Positions 8,706 through 18,087 of a stretch of 64,000 bases of DNA are shown here, piece by piece. The translations under genes and the position numbers were made by a program. The DNA is from Undibacterium sp. 5I1. GTDB lineage: Bacteria; Pseudomonadota; Gammaproteobacteria; Burkholderiales; Burkholderiaceae_D. Within the stretch, counting starts at the first letter, position 1. Each line of letters opens with the position of its first letter. The DNA is taken from positions 3,844,001 to 3,908,000 of the forward strand of contig NZ_JAVIWI010000001.1 in assembly GCF_034314085.1 (NCBI RefSeq). The letters run 5' to 3'. The notes under the pieces are model-generated. The model worked only from the letters and a program-made list of their open reading frames with translations, ran no database searches and had not been told where the DNA came from.

Positions 8706-10457
8706 ATGGCATCATTTACATTGCAGGGCATCCCCGTTTCACGCGGTATCGCCATAGGACGCGCTCACTTAATGCGTCCCGCCGCGCTGGATGTCGAGCA
8801 TTACCTGGTTGCCCAGGAGCAGATCGAATCAGAAGTGCTGCGTCTGCAAGATGCCATCGTTCAGGTCCACAAAGAACTACAAACCATCTGGGCCGATCTG
8901 CCATTGGATGCGCCGACCGAGCTTGGCGCTTTTCTGGATGTACATGCGCTGATCTTGTCCGACCCGATGATCTCTGAAGCGCCGCTAGAAATCATCCGCA
9001 CCCGCAATTACAACGCAGAGTGGGCGCTGGTGACTCAGATCGATGCCTTGTCTGCGCAGTTTGATGAGATAGAAGACGACTACCTGCGTGAACGCAAAGC
9101 CGACATCCAGCAAGTTGCCGAGCGCGTGCTCAAAGTCTTAACCGGTAGCGCCAATGACTTACCACGTGACGCCAATGTGAATGAACGCCGCGGGAATATG
9201 ATTGTCGTTGCGCGGGATATTTCACCCGCTGATATGATGCAATTCCGCGATGCGGCTTTCAGCGGTTTTGTGACGGACGAGGGTGGCCAAAACTCCCACA
9301 CAGCAATCGTATCGCGCAGTTTGGGTATTCCCGCCGTGGTTGGTTTGGGCAACGCTTCTCATCTGATTCAGCAAGACGACTGGCTGATTATTGATAGCGA
9401 CGCCGGTGTAGTCATCGTCGCGCCCTCGGCTCAGGTGATTGAGGAATATCGCAACCTGCTAGCGGTTTTACTCAAAACCCGTAAAAAATTAACCCGGCTC
9501 AAAAAGACCCCAGCCATTACCCAAGATGGTATCGAGATCACCCTGCTGGCGAATATTGAATTGCCGCAAGATGCCATCACCGCGATGGAAGCCGGTGCCA
9601 GCGGCGTTGGTTTATTTCGCTCAGAGTTTTTGTTCATGGGACGTACCGGCCACGAGCAAGAATTACCTACCGAGGAAGAACAGTTCGTCGCCTACCGCGA
9701 TGCCGTGCTCGCCATGAAAGGCAAGCCCGTCACCATCCGTACACTCGATGTAGGCGCTGACAAACCACTCGACACCACCGATCACAATATTCTGAACCCC
9801 GCACTGGGCTTGCGCGCAATCCGCTATTGCCTGGCCGAGCCACAATTATTCCTTACGCAATTACGTGCGATTTTGCGCGCCTCCGCTTTTGGACCGGTAC
9901 ACATTCTGATCCCGATGATGGCGCACGCATTTGAGATTGATCAATCTCTGGCGATGATAGAACAGGCCAAAAAATCCTTGCTGGCAGAAGATAAAAAGTT
10001 TGATGACAAAGTCCCGGTCGGCGCCATGATCGAGGTTCCTGCTGCGGCACTCAGCTTGCCGATGTTTGTCAAAAAGCTGGATTTTTTATCAGTCGGCACC
10101 AACGATTTAATCCAATACACGCTGGCAATTGATCGCGCTGATCATGAGGTCGCCCATTTATACAGCGACATTCATCCCGCCATTTTGCAATTGCTGGCGA
10201 TGACCGTCAGCGCCGCACAAAAGGCCGAAATTCCGGTCGCGATTTGCGGAGGTATGGCGGGTGATATCCGTTTGACGCGCTTGCTGATCGGGATGGGATT
10301 CCGCGAGTTATCGATGCCCCCGGCTTTGCTGCCAGAGATTAAACAAGAAATCCTCAATACCAATATCGAGTCCTTGCAATCTTTAGTCAAAAAGATTCTG
10401 CGTTCTTACGATCCTGATGTGATTCAAGAAAGTTTGGCTCAGTTAGCCATCGCCTGA
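8706..10457 (+). CDS. ptsI: PTS enzyme I (phosphoenolpyruvate-protein phosphotransferase)
   Basis: 583 residues, normal for EI. The N-terminal domain carries the active-site His198 in GGQNSHTAIVSRSLGIPAVVG. The C-terminal PEP-binding barrel shows RTLDVGADKPL, the segment SVGTNDLIQYTLAIDRAD and the catalytic Cys in ICGGMAGD. It transfers phosphate from PEP to HPr in the cytoplasm. It is the last gene of the EIIA-HPr-EI block and is followed by a probable terminator. Start supported by AAAGGGGACACAACAGC upstream. Confidence 0.97.
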   Translation: MASFTLQGIPVSRGIAIGRAHLMRPAALDVEHYLVAQEQIESEVLRLQDAIVQVHKELQTIWADLPLDAPTELGAFLDVHALILSDPMISEAPLEIIRTRNYNAEWALVTQIDALSAQFDEIEDDYLRERKADIQQVAERVLKVLTGSANDLPRDANVNERRGNMIVVARDISPADMMQFRDAAFSGFVTDEGGQNSHTAIVSRSLGIPAVVGLGNASHLIQQDDWLIIDSDAGVVIVAPSAQVIEEYRNLLAVLLKTRKKLTRLKKTPAITQDGIEITLLANIELPQDAITAMEAGASGVGLFRSEFLFMGRTGHEQELPTEEEQFVAYRDAVLAMKGKPVTIRTLDVGADKPLDTTDHNILNPALGLRAIRYCLAEPQLFLTQLRAILRASAFGPVHILIPMMAHAFEIDQSLAMIEQAKKSLLAEDKKFDDKVPVGAMIEVPAAALSLPMFVKKLDFLSVGTNDLIQYTLAIDRADHEVAHLYSDIHPAILQLLAMTVSAAQKAEIPVAICGGMAGDIRLTRLLIGMGFRELSMPPALLPEIKQEILNTNIESLQSLVKKILRSYDPDVIQESLAQLAIA

Positions 10458-10480
10458 TTTGATATTGGGAATGGCTTAAA

Positions 10481-10509
10481 AAAAGTAGATTTACGCCGGA
10501 TCTGCTTTT
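10481..10509 (+). terminator. Probable terminator after ptsI
   Basis: 10-bp stem (AAAAGTAGAT pairing with ATCTGCTTTT, one G-T pair) with a 9-base loop, 24 bases after the ptsI stop. It lies between convergent genes and is A/T-flanked on both sides, so it may act on both strands. The T-run is only four bases, so efficiency is uncertain. Confidence 0.5.
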
Positions 10510-10539
10510 GCAGACAGACCTGACGTCGATCAACTTAAC

Positions 10540-11244
10540 TCAACTAGACGGCATCGCCTCTAAATAAATGGCTATGTTTTCGATGTCTTGGTCTTTCAAT
10601 CCATGCGCGATTGTTTTCATCAGCGCACCCTCAGGCCGCTGATCGGTATTTCTAAAGACCATTAATTGTTTCTTAGTATAGTCCGCATGCTGACCTGCCA
10701 AACGAGGGAATAGTTGCATGCCCTCAGCCTTAGGGCCATGACAACTGGCGCAAGCGGGAGTATTGCTTGCTGTAATGCCTTTTTCATAAATCGCTTTTCC
10801 TGCAATTAACAGATTTTCGCTGGACTTTTTCCCTGCAGGAGCACGCTGTTCAGAAAAATACTGCGCTAGCCCCTCAATCTGATTGTCTGTCAGACGTGCA
10901 CTGATACCCCACATGTATTCATATCCTTCAGGGTCTGAACGGCCATGAGTTTTAAACGATTTCAATTGTTCAGTCAGGTAGAGTTTTGATTGCGCCGCTA
11001 AGTTGGGAAAAATCGGCGAAGTCGAAATACCGTTTACCCCATGACAATTTGAGCAAACCTGAAGCGCCACCGTTTTAGGTAATACTGTAGGATCGTCTAG
11101 CGCTCGCGACCTTTCCTCTGAAGTACAAGCACTTAAGAAAATACTAGTACCTAACAGGAGTAAGAGAAATGTATTGCTCTTACGGCGCCTCTGTTCCCCA
11201 TGAAATTGGTGACGCAGATATGTTGCTTGTTCACGATTGATCAT
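10540..11244 (-). CDS. Two-heme cytochrome c lipoprotein (c4-like)
   Basis: 234 residues. A basic N terminus and hydrophobic segment end in a lipobox (FLSAC, Cys about residue 40), so the mature protein is probably lipid-anchored and periplasm-facing. Two class I cytochrome c domains follow, with heme sites CSNCHG (about 64) and CASCHG (about 163), each followed by a candidate axial methionine. The layout resembles cytochrome c4 and related electron shuttles. The gene abuts the cytochrome-porin gene (stop at 11245, ATG at 11244) with GGGGAGCC as ribosome binding site inside that gene, so the two are translationally coupled. It may pass electrons from the outer membrane protein toward terminal oxidases. 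Confidence 0.88.
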   Translation of the reverse strand: MINREQATYLRHQFHGEQRRRKSNTFLLLLLGTSIFLSACTSEERSRALDDPTVLPKTVALQVCSNCHGVNGISTSPIFPNLAAQSKLYLTEQLKSFKTHGRSDPEGYEYMWGISARLTDNQIEGLAQYFSEQRAPAGKKSSENLLIAGKAIYEKGITASNTPACASCHGPKAEGMQLFPRLAGQHADYTKKQLMVFRNTDQRPEGALMKTIAHGLKDQDIENIAIYLEAMPSS

Positions 11245-12576
11245 TTAATAGGCTCCCCATGCGTACAGAAAAAACGTATTGTTATCTTTCGCATTTCGTC
11301 CTGATCCGTCGTAATTAACAGATGCACCATGGAATCTATTGAATCGATAATACTGCGCACCAATTCTTAGATATTGTACTGGCGTCCAAAATAACTCTGG
11401 CACAAATCCTCGAGTATCCGGGTTACTGGCAGGATCAGGATATAAGATATTGTCGGATGTTCCTGTCGTACTGAAATAACTCAGGCTACCTCCATATTTG
11501 GCTCGGTAAATGTAGCTGGCTTTCATTTTTAGCTGATTCAGCGTGTTGGAAGCGTTTGCACTTACGCCAGTGATGTCTCCATTGTTAATGGTTTCGCGTA
11601 CATAGCTGATTTGTGCAGTAACAGAATGGGGATCGAGTAAATATTGATACTGGGCATCCACTCCTCTGTCGCGGTACTTAATAGTAGGACCTGCAAGAGT
11701 CAGGTTATCAGGGTAGACATCAGTGTTCATCGCTAACAGGCCGACCATAGCACTATGCGGACCCCAATCGTGGCTAAGTGCCAAGCGAATGTAGGGATTA
11801 ATTCCCTTTAGTTTGGTCTGATCAGTATTAGCTATACCTTTACTCAAAAAAGAGAATGAGCCGTTCGCAGTTTGATAACCCGAAATCTCAGCATATATAG
11901 TTTGATTTAAGAAAATATATGCACCAGTGCCTGCTACTTGCGAGCCTAGTTGTGTGATTATTGGACTAGCGTCGGCGCCGGTCACGCCAAAGCCAGTCGG
12001 AACATATTGCAACCATGCGGGAGCGGTGTTCCAAGGATCCGATATAGATGGATTGTTATTGACACTAAACCCAAAAATCAAATCCCGGTTTGCATCGATA
12101 TATCGATCAGCGTAGCGCAGGTCAAAGTTATCTGATCCCCATTTGCCTTCCCATTGATTCGTATCTGTATTTTGACTGCTGTAATTGTTGTAAGTAAATT
12201 GAGCAAATATGCCGACATTATTTGTGATTTTGCCTGCCACAAAAACGCTACCTGTTTGAAAAAGCGCTACTGCATCTTTTGCAAACGCGGCGTCAGCGGT
12301 TGGAGTCGCACTTTTTGTATAACTTGCGACTGCCATCACTGCTAAAGGATTTCCTCTTTCACCTATGGTGTAACCAGTCATTTTGAATAGCCGCCCGTAT
12401 GGCGTTAATTCAGGAAATTGTCCCCCGGCATGGCATGCAACACAGTTTTGTCCTGTCTGTCTGGCGAAAGAAGGTAATGCGTGTACTGAAGAGAGAATTA
12501 AAAAATTACAAAAAATGAATAGTATTTTGTAGTGCCAGTATTTAATTAAAGAAATGGGTTTCTCATGGGAGTTCAT
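11245..12576 (-). CDS. Monoheme cytochrome-porin fusion, Cyc2-like
   Basis: 443 residues: a signal peptide (about 1-33), a single heme-binding site CVACH near the mature N terminus within SFARQTGQNCVACHAGG, then FPELTPYGRLFKMTGYT, followed by about 350 residues of alternating aromatic/polar strands ending in YAWGAY, typical of an outer-membrane beta-barrel. A single heme fused to a barrel of about 400 residues is the architecture of Cyc2, the outer-membrane iron oxidase of neutrophilic and acidophilic iron oxidisers, and of many uncharacterised relatives. I cannot tell from sequence whether this protein oxidises Fe(II). Start has AAGGAG 11 bases upstream. It lies 37 bases after the HiPIP gene and abuts the two-heme cytochrome gene. 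Confidence 0.8.
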   Translation of the reverse strand: MNSHEKPISLIKYWHYKILFIFCNFLILSSVHALPSFARQTGQNCVACHAGGQFPELTPYGRLFKMTGYTIGERGNPLAVMAVASYTKSATPTADAAFAKDAVALFQTGSVFVAGKITNNVGIFAQFTYNNYSSQNTDTNQWEGKWGSDNFDLRYADRYIDANRDLIFGFSVNNNPSISDPWNTAPAWLQYVPTGFGVTGADASPIITQLGSQVAGTGAYIFLNQTIYAEISGYQTANGSFSFLSKGIANTDQTKLKGINPYIRLALSHDWGPHSAMVGLLAMNTDVYPDNLTLAGPTIKYRDRGVDAQYQYLLDPHSVTAQISYVRETINNGDITGVSANASNTLNQLKMKASYIYRAKYGGSLSYFSTTGTSDNILYPDPASNPDTRGFVPELFWTPVQYLRIGAQYYRFNRFHGASVNYDGSGRNAKDNNTFFLYAWGAY

Positions 12577-12613
12577 CGCTTGCCTTGCTCCTTCTGTTTG
12601 TTGTGTTCAACGT

Positions 12614-12919
12614 TTACAGTTTTTTTGACCAGGCGTTGCACCAGCCCACACTAGTTACCTGCTTTCCTGAGAAAAGTGCGCAACCTCCGGTAATATTCTC
12701 CGTTTTTCCTTGGTATAGAGTGCAATTACTGCACTGCTGGCTGGTAGCGTGCTTAGGATATTTTGTACCATCGACTTTATTACTATTTTCTTTGTAGCCC
12801 ATAGACGAGGGCAGTGGATCCGTTTCATTAACCATCACAACTTGGGCACTGGCGTTTTTTAATAAAAAGGTAGCACTCCCCCAGCTCAGTTGGGCTATAA
12901 ATTTTCTGCGGTTTGACAT
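12614..12919 (-). CDS. High-potential iron-sulfur protein (HiPIP)
   Basis: 101 residues. The N terminus NRRKFIAQLS is a twin-arginine export signal, usual for HiPIPs, which are exported folded with their cluster. Four cysteines ligate a 4Fe-4S cluster in the family pattern: CSNC, then GGCALFSGKQV, then GWCNAW, spaced x2, x13 and x13. HiPIPs are periplasmic one-electron carriers; the Iro protein of Acidithiobacillus ferrooxidans is a known member linked to iron oxidation. Start supported by AGGAAA 7 bases upstream. First gene of the operon with the cytochrome-porin and the two-heme cytochrome. Confidence 0.92.
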   Translation of the reverse strand: MSNRRKFIAQLSWGSATFLLKNASAQVVMVNETDPLPSSMGYKENSNKVDGTKYPKHATSQQCSNCTLYQGKTENITGGCALFSGKQVTSVGWCNAWSKKL

Positions 12920-13794
12920 TTGATTTCCTAAGTAATAGCAAAGAAAGTGCTTGTTATCGAGTAATTATTGGATAGAGTGATCCGTGAGCGTCTTGAAAGT
13001 TACAATCAGCAAAATGCCATACCTTTAAGCATAGGCTCTACGAATGATCTTTCCTTGATCTAGGTCAAAAGCTGGTCACTAATGAGATGTTTGTGAACAG
13101 ATAGGTCTGTGTTACGACATCAGACATGTTGCGTATCGGTCAAAGCCTGTATTTTTAGGTATTTACTTGTGAGTTATCGCTCTTAGAGAGAATGCTTTGA
13201 CTTCGGGTCTGCAAATTATTTAGATAGTTTTCGCAGAGACCTTCCGAAGTCGCTAAACGAAATGACACTGACATATGCAGTGGCCACATCTGTTTGAGTG
13301 TGGGAGAGTGCTTTTAGTCATATACTCCAGAATAAATTATCTAAAAAGTGGATTTGTCCACGTATATAGGGGTAATTTTATATATACATATGGGGAGTAT
13401 ATGATTTGCATTTAAACTACATTTTAAATATTGAGCTCCCCATGTGAATATTGCTGTCACTATCAATTGCTTACAAACGTCGAAGTCATTAATCAGTACG
13501 GCGCGAAATTCTAACGCCTCGTACTTAAAACCTCGTTAGTTTTGCTTGGATACCATCGAGAGCGTTGAGTGAGACATCTCTGGACTTGTTCCGGTTTGAC
13601 GCCACCGCGATACTTCGTTATCCTTCACCCATTGCGCCGATTTGAAATCAGCTTGCGGGCGCCGTTTTGGAAAACTTTCTGAAACAATAAATACGGCTAA
13701 AGCGAGCTTGAATGCCGCCTCTCTTCCTCATTCAGCCCTTCTTTTAGCCTTCCTGAATTAATGTAAAACGAGATGATTCTCGCTAGGAAGACGC
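12920..13794. other. 875-base intergenic region between HiPIP operon and metX
   Basis: Divergent promoter region. It contains repeat copy D (13319-13403) and a leader of about 300 bases before metX with several short GC-rich inverted segments (about 13560-13690). I looked for a SAM-type riboswitch before metX but could not recognise one. No convincing gene on either strand. Confidence 0.6.
13319..13403. repeat. Palindromic intergenic repeat, copy D
   Basis: Terminal inverted repeats CATATACTCC and GGGGAGTATATG bound 85 bases. An internal hairpin GTGGA-TTTG-TCCAC and the neighbouring AATTATCT resemble a rearranged version of the core in copies A-C. It shares the ATACTCC ends with the other copies. 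Non-coding. Confidence 0.6.
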
Positions 13795-14994
13795 ATGACT
13801 ACTGTACCGTCATCGACAACATCAGTTTCAACACCGGCATCGGCGCCACCAGTGCCAACAACGCCAACGTCATCAATCGGTTTTGTCACGCCGCAGACGA
13901 TACAATTTGATCAGCCGCTGACTTTACAAAGTGGCGCAACGATCAGCGACTATCATCTGATGATAGAAACCTATGGCACGCTGAATGCTGACAAATCTAA
14001 TGCTGTACTGATTTGCCACGCGCTCAACGCCTCGCATCATGTTGCCGGAGCCTATGCCGACGACCAAAAAAATATCGGCTGGTGGGACAACATGATTGGC
14101 CCTGGCAAGTCGGTCGATACCAACCGGTTTTTTGTGATCGGCATCAACAATCTTGGCTCTTGTTTTGGTTCCACCGGACCTATGCACAATAATCCGCAAA
14201 CGGGCAAACCGTATGGCGCGGATTTTCCGGTGGTGACGGTGGAGGATTGGGTGCAAGCGCAAGCGCGGGTAGCGGATCATCTCGGTATACAGCAGTTTGC
14301 TGCGGTGATGGGCGGCTCGCTGGGCGGCATGCAGGCGCTGGCGTGGAGCATGTTATTTCCAGATCGTTTGCGGCATTGTGTCGTGATCGCTTCGACCGCT
14401 AAATTGTCAGCGCAAAATATCGCCTTCAATGATGTCGCACGGCAGGCGATTTTGACCGACCCGGATTTTTATGGTGGCGATTTTTATGCACATAATGTGG
14501 TCCCGCGTCGCGGCTTACGAGTCGCACGCATGATTGGTCATATTACTTATTTATCCAACGACGATATGGCGGAAAAATTTGGTCGTGATTTGCGTACCGG
14601 CGAATATCAATTCGGCTTTGGGATTGATTTTGAGATTGAATCTTACCTACGCTATCAGGCGGATAAATTTGCGGATTATTTTGACGCCAATACATATTTG
14701 TTGATCACGAAAGCGCTGGATTATTTTGATCCCGCCCGCGCGTTTGATGGCGATCTGAGTAAGGCGCTGGCAAAGACCAAGGCAAAATTTCTGCTTGCCT
14801 CATTCACGACGGACTGGCGATTTTCACCGCAATGCAGCCGGGATATTGTGCAGGCTCTGGTCAGTAATCAGCGCACCGTCAGCTACGCAGAAATCGATGC
14901 ACCGCATGGGCATGATGCCTTCTTGCTCGACGACGCTCGTTATTTGAATTTGATCGCTGCTTATTTTGCGAATATCGACCAGGAGCTTGCATGA
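13795..14994 (+). CDS. metX: Homoserine O-acyltransferase MetX
   Basis: 399 residues, alpha/beta-hydrolase fold. It activates homoserine with acetyl- or succinyl-CoA for methionine synthesis. Conserved blocks: [16 protein letters not shown], the nucleophile elbow [14 protein letters not shown], the aspartate in TTDWRFSP and the histidine in [10 protein letters not shown]. The first 25 residues are Ser/Thr/Pro-rich and unlike the conserved core, but AGGAAG 6 bases before this ATG supports the start. The stop overlaps the metW start by 4 bases (ATGA). Acyl-donor choice cannot be read with certainty; MetX proteins paired with MetW in proteobacteria are often succinyltransferases. Confidence 0.94.
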   Translation: MTTVPSSTTSVSTPASAPPVPTTPTSSIGFVTPQTIQFDQPLTLQSGATISDYHLMIETYGTLNADKSNAVLICHALNASHHVAGAYADDQKNIGWWDNMIGPGKSVDTNRFFVIGINNLGSCFGSTGPMHNNPQTGKPYGADFPVVTVEDWVQAQARVADHLGIQQFAAVMGGSLGGMQALAWSMLFPDRLRHCVVIASTAKLSAQNIAFNDVARQAILTDPDFYGGDFYAHNVVPRRGLRVARMIGHITYLSNDDMAEKFGRDLRTGEYQFGFGIDFEIESYLRYQADKFADYFDANTYLLITKALDYFDPARAFDGDLSKALAKTKAKFLLASFTTDWRFSPQCSRDIVQALVSNQRTVSYAEIDAPHGHDAFLLDDARYLNLIAAYFANIDQELA

Positions 14995-15593
14995 ATTTTT
15001 CTGAACTCAGTCAGCTCCGCCCTGATCTGGCATTTATTGCACATTGGATCAAACCGCAATCGCGGGTGCTAGACGTCGGTTGTGGCGATGGTGTCATGAT
15101 CGATTATTTAAAAAGCGATAAGCAATGCAGCGCCTACGGCACAGAAATCGCCGACGACAAAGTATTGGCGTGCGCCAAACGCGGCGTCAATGTGATTCAG
15201 CAAGATATGGAAAACGGCCTCAGTATGTTTCAGGATAATGGTTTTGATACCGTGTTGTGTTTATCGTCATTGCAAATGATGAAGCATGTAGAGCCTTTGC
15301 TGCGCGACATTGCCAGAGTAGGGCGCGAGGCGATTGTGTCTTTCCCTAACTTTGGTTATTGGCCGCATCGCACTGCGCTGCTACGCGGCAAAATGCCGGT
15401 GTCTAAATCCTTGCCCTACGAGTGGTACGACACACCCAATTTACGCTGCGCGACGATTTATGATTTTTCTGATCTGGCGACCGAAGTCGGTCTGGAAGTT
15501 TTAGAGTGCGTCGCTTTGCGTGAAGGCAAGCCGATACAATTCTTACCTAATTTGCGCGGTAGTTTGGCGGTCTTTAGATTGCGGAAGAAATGA
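14991..15593 (+). CDS. metW: MetW methyltransferase-like protein
   Basis: 200 residues with a class I SAM-binding motif ([15 protein letters not shown]) and the MetW block [21 protein letters not shown]. MetW is found next to metX in many proteobacteria and is needed for, or stimulates, MetX activity in methionine synthesis. The ATG overlaps the metX stop, so the pair is translationally coupled. Confidence 0.94.
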   Translation: MNFSELSQLRPDLAFIAHWIKPQSRVLDVGCGDGVMIDYLKSDKQCSAYGTEIADDKVLACAKRGVNVIQQDMENGLSMFQDNGFDTVLCLSSLQMMKHVEPLLRDIARVGREAIVSFPNFGYWPHRTALLRGKMPVSKSLPYEWYDTPNLRCATIYDFSDLATEVGLEVLECVALREGKPIQFLPNLRGSLAVFRLRKK

Positions 15594-15696
15594 TGTTTTC
15601 ATGCAGTGGCTACCAAGTATGATGCGTGATGATAGGTTCCTTTCTCGGCTCCAGTTCGGGCTTGTCCGTGTTCATTCTGCTGAGCCCTCCTTAGCT

Positions 15697-15722
15697 CTGG
15701 CTTGCGCTCGCGCGCAAGCCAG
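15697..15722. other. GC-rich hairpin between metW and ampG-like gene
   Basis: 11-bp perfect inverted repeat (CTGGCTTGCGC and its complement) with a 4-base loop, 104 bases after metW and just before the permease gene. No T-run follows, so it is either a weak terminator, a leader structure or an mRNA stabiliser. Confidence 0.45.
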
Positions 15723-15743
15723 AAAATCGATAATTGGCGAGTG

Positions 15744-17084
15744 ATGTCAAAAATTTCTAGTTCCCCAGCAAACCGCAAGCGTACCTTAGTAGATATGCTT
15801 CGCGAATTAAAGCAGCCGAAAGTAGCAGTAATGCTCGCGCTCGGCTTCTCGTCGGGCTTGCCGTTCCTGCTAACCGCTAATACATTCGGCTACTGGTTGC
15901 GCGATGCAGGCACTAGTTTGCTCGCCATTGGCTTTATTTCCTGGGTCGGCTTTGCGTATGCATTCAAGGTTTACTGGTCGCCTATTGTAGACAGGCTAGA
16001 TCTTCCGCTGCTTGGGCGCTTAGGCCGACGTCGTGGTTGGATGTTATTGTGCCAGTTGCTGGTTGCTATAGGACTTCTCGGTATGGCGGTTGTTGGTACT
16101 AATGGTGGTCTCGCTGCTATAGGCGTGTTCGCATTGCTAACGGCGTTCGCATCTGCGACGCAGGATATCGTGATTGACGCCTGGCGCATCGAGGCGGCTA
16201 AAGATTCGGATGAAGTTGGCCTGATGACGTCAGCCGCGCAACTAGGTTACCGCATTGCGCTACTCGTGACTGATGCGCTCGTGATTGCGATGGCTGCGCG
16301 CTTAGGCTGGTCTCTGTCGTATGTTGCGATGGCAATGCTGATGGCGATTGGTGTAGTCGCGACACTCTTTGCTTTTGAGCCTGTTCGTGCTGACATCGTA
16401 CTTACGAGCAAGCCACCGCTATGGACGCTACGGGGTCTCCTCGACGCAGTAATCGGCCCCTTCGTTGACTTTTTCGCCAAGCATAAGACTGCAGGTCTCT
16501 TGATGTTGCTGATGGTCGCGCTGTATCGGCTTCCCGATTTCGTAATGGGGCCGATGTATAACCCTTATTACCACGACCTCGGACTGACAAAGGATACAGT
16601 TGCGTTTGTACGTGGCACTTTTGGACTGGTTGCGGTATTCGCGGGCATCGCGGCGGGTGGCCTGAGTGCCGTGCGGCTCGGCATGATGCCGACTCTGATC
16701 GTAGGACTCGTAATAGAAGGTGTCGGAACCGCAGCTTTTGCGCTGCTGGGCATGCATCCTGAACCGACCTTGTTTGCCACTGTGATGACGCTCGATAGCT
16801 TCGCGCAAGCATACGCTGGTGTCGCGCTAGTCACTTACATGTCGAGCCTCACGAGTCTGGGCTATACCGCCACGCAGTATGCGTTGCTTTCGTCAACCTA
16901 TGCTTTGCTGGGCAAGTTTCTTAAGGGCTTTTCCGGTGCTGCGGTAGAGGCTCTAACTCCCACTTATGGGCTGCTCGATGCGTACGCCACTGCATTCGTC
17001 GCTACCGGCCTTACTGCAATTCCGCCGCTCATCTTGCTCGCATTATTGTGGCGGATTCAGGTGCGCGCAGCTCGTAGCGCATAG
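15744..17084 (+). CDS. ampG: AmpG-like MFS permease (muropeptide transporter family)
   Basis: About 446 residues from the ATG at 15744, with 12 predicted membrane helices. The N-terminal segment LALGFSSGLPFLLTANTFGYWLRDAG is characteristic of AmpG, which imports anhydro-muropeptides from the periplasm for cell-wall recycling and can influence beta-lactamase induction. An in-frame start at 15702 would begin inside the upstream hairpin, so I prefer 15744. Codon use is more GC-rich than in many neighbours. Possibly co-transcribed with metX-metW but separated by the hairpin. Confidence 0.88.
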   Translation: MSKISSSPANRKRTLVDMLRELKQPKVAVMLALGFSSGLPFLLTANTFGYWLRDAGTSLLAIGFISWVGFAYAFKVYWSPIVDRLDLPLLGRLGRRRGWMLLCQLLVAIGLLGMAVVGTNGGLAAIGVFALLTAFASATQDIVIDAWRIEAAKDSDEVGLMTSAAQLGYRIALLVTDALVIAMAARLGWSLSYVAMAMLMAIGVVATLFAFEPVRADIVLTSKPPLWTLRGLLDAVIGPFVDFFAKHKTAGLLMLLMVALYRLPDFVMGPMYNPYYHDLGLTKDTVAFVRGTFGLVAVFAGIAAGGLSAVRLGMMPTLIVGLVIEGVGTAAFALLGMHPEPTLFATVMTLDSFAQAYAGVALVTYMSSLTSLGYTATQYALLSSTYALLGKFLKGFSGAAVEALTPTYGLLDAYATAFVATGLTAIPPLILLALLWRIQVRAARSA

Positions 17085-17211
17085 GTGGACTTTTACCGGT
17101 AGCACTTGGCTATCTGGTCAATGTGGTTAGCCTGTCGGTCGTGGTTTTCACATTTCGGCACTCACCTAAACAACCTATGAACGTTAGATCGCTAATTACA
17201 CGATTAATGCT

Positions 17212-18087
17212 ATGAAAAGATACTTCATACTGCTGATTTTCTTTATTCTGACAACAAACTGTCAGGCGCAAAAAAATAGCGACCAGGATGGCGTCAAGGT
17301 TGGTGAAATGTCGATCTTTCGCAAATTGGGTGGCGGTTTAGAATCCAAAGCGGCTATGCAATATAGCCAGACGATGCAGCAAGCTCAACAGCAAAATGCC
17401 CTAGCGCTAGACAGCAACCCACAACTGATACGTTTACGTGCAATCGCCAAAGCCTTAATCCCATTCGCATTGCGCTGGAACGAGCGTGCGCCGCAATGGA
17501 AGTGGGAAGTCAACTTAATCGGTTCCAAGCAAATCAACGCCTATTGCATGCCTGGCGGCAAAATCGCGTTTTATACCGGCATTCTCGATACACTCAAATT
17601 GACGGACGATGAAGTCGCTATTGTCATGGGACACGAGATTGCGCATGCCTTACGCGAACATGGCGCAGAGCGGGCGGGCAAGGCGGCTGCCGCCAATTTT
17701 GGTATCAAGCTGGCAGAAATCGTAGCGGGTGCAAAAGGCTATGATCCTAACGTGGCAGGTTCTGTGGCAGGCGGTCTCGCCAATGTTGGCATGCTGAAAT
17801 TTTCCCGCGACGACGAGACCGAAGCCGATGTGGTCGGATTAGACATCGCTGCCCGTGCTGGTTACGACCCGCGCGCAGGTATTGCGCTTTGGAAAAAAAT
17901 GGCAATGGTCAATAAAGGTGCGCCACCACAATGGCTATCTACCCATCCTGCTGGTCAAAATAGAATTGCTGAAATTCAACGCCATTTGCCAGAAGTGTTA
18001 CCTTTGTTTGCCAAGAAACAAGGCATTCTCCTCGCTAATCTGCCGCCTTATCGAACGAATATCAAAACTATCCCCGCTATTAATTGA
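17212..18087 (+). CDS. M48 family metalloprotease, exported
   Basis: 291 residues with a signal peptide (cleavage probably after about residue 19, TTNCQA). The zinc site is HEIAH in MGHEIAHALREHGAERAGK, with the third ligand glutamate in ETEADVVGLDIAARAGYDPRAG, as in the M48 family (HtpX/LoiP/BepA-like). Such periplasmic proteases act in outer-membrane protein quality control. A lipoprotein is unlikely because the cysteine lacks a proper lipobox. Stands alone, with 730 bases before the next gene. Confidence 0.9.
   Translation: MKRYFILLIFFILTTNCQAQKNSDQDGVKVGEMSIFRKLGGGLESKAAMQYSQTMQQAQQQNALALDSNPQLIRLRAIAKALIPFALRWNERAPQWKWEVNLIGSKQINAYCMPGGKIAFYTGILDTLKLTDDEVAIVMGHEIAHALREHGAERAGKAAAANFGIKLAEIVAGAKGYDPNVAGSVAGGLANVGMLKFSRDDETEADVVGLDIAARAGYDPRAGIALWKKMAMVNKGAPPQWLSTHPAGQNRIAEIQRHLPEVLPLFAKKQGILLANLPPYRTNIKTIPAIN

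Noticed and set aside
13404..13794. Possible SAM-responsive riboswitch before metX
   Set aside because: The leader is long and has short GC-rich inverted segments, but I could not recognise the conserved core of any SAM or SAH riboswitch class. A covariance-model search would decide it.
16402..16834. Several overlapping minus-strand frames inside the AmpG-like gene
   Set aside because: GC-rich codon bias of the real gene keeps antisense frames open; the translations have no membrane or domain features.
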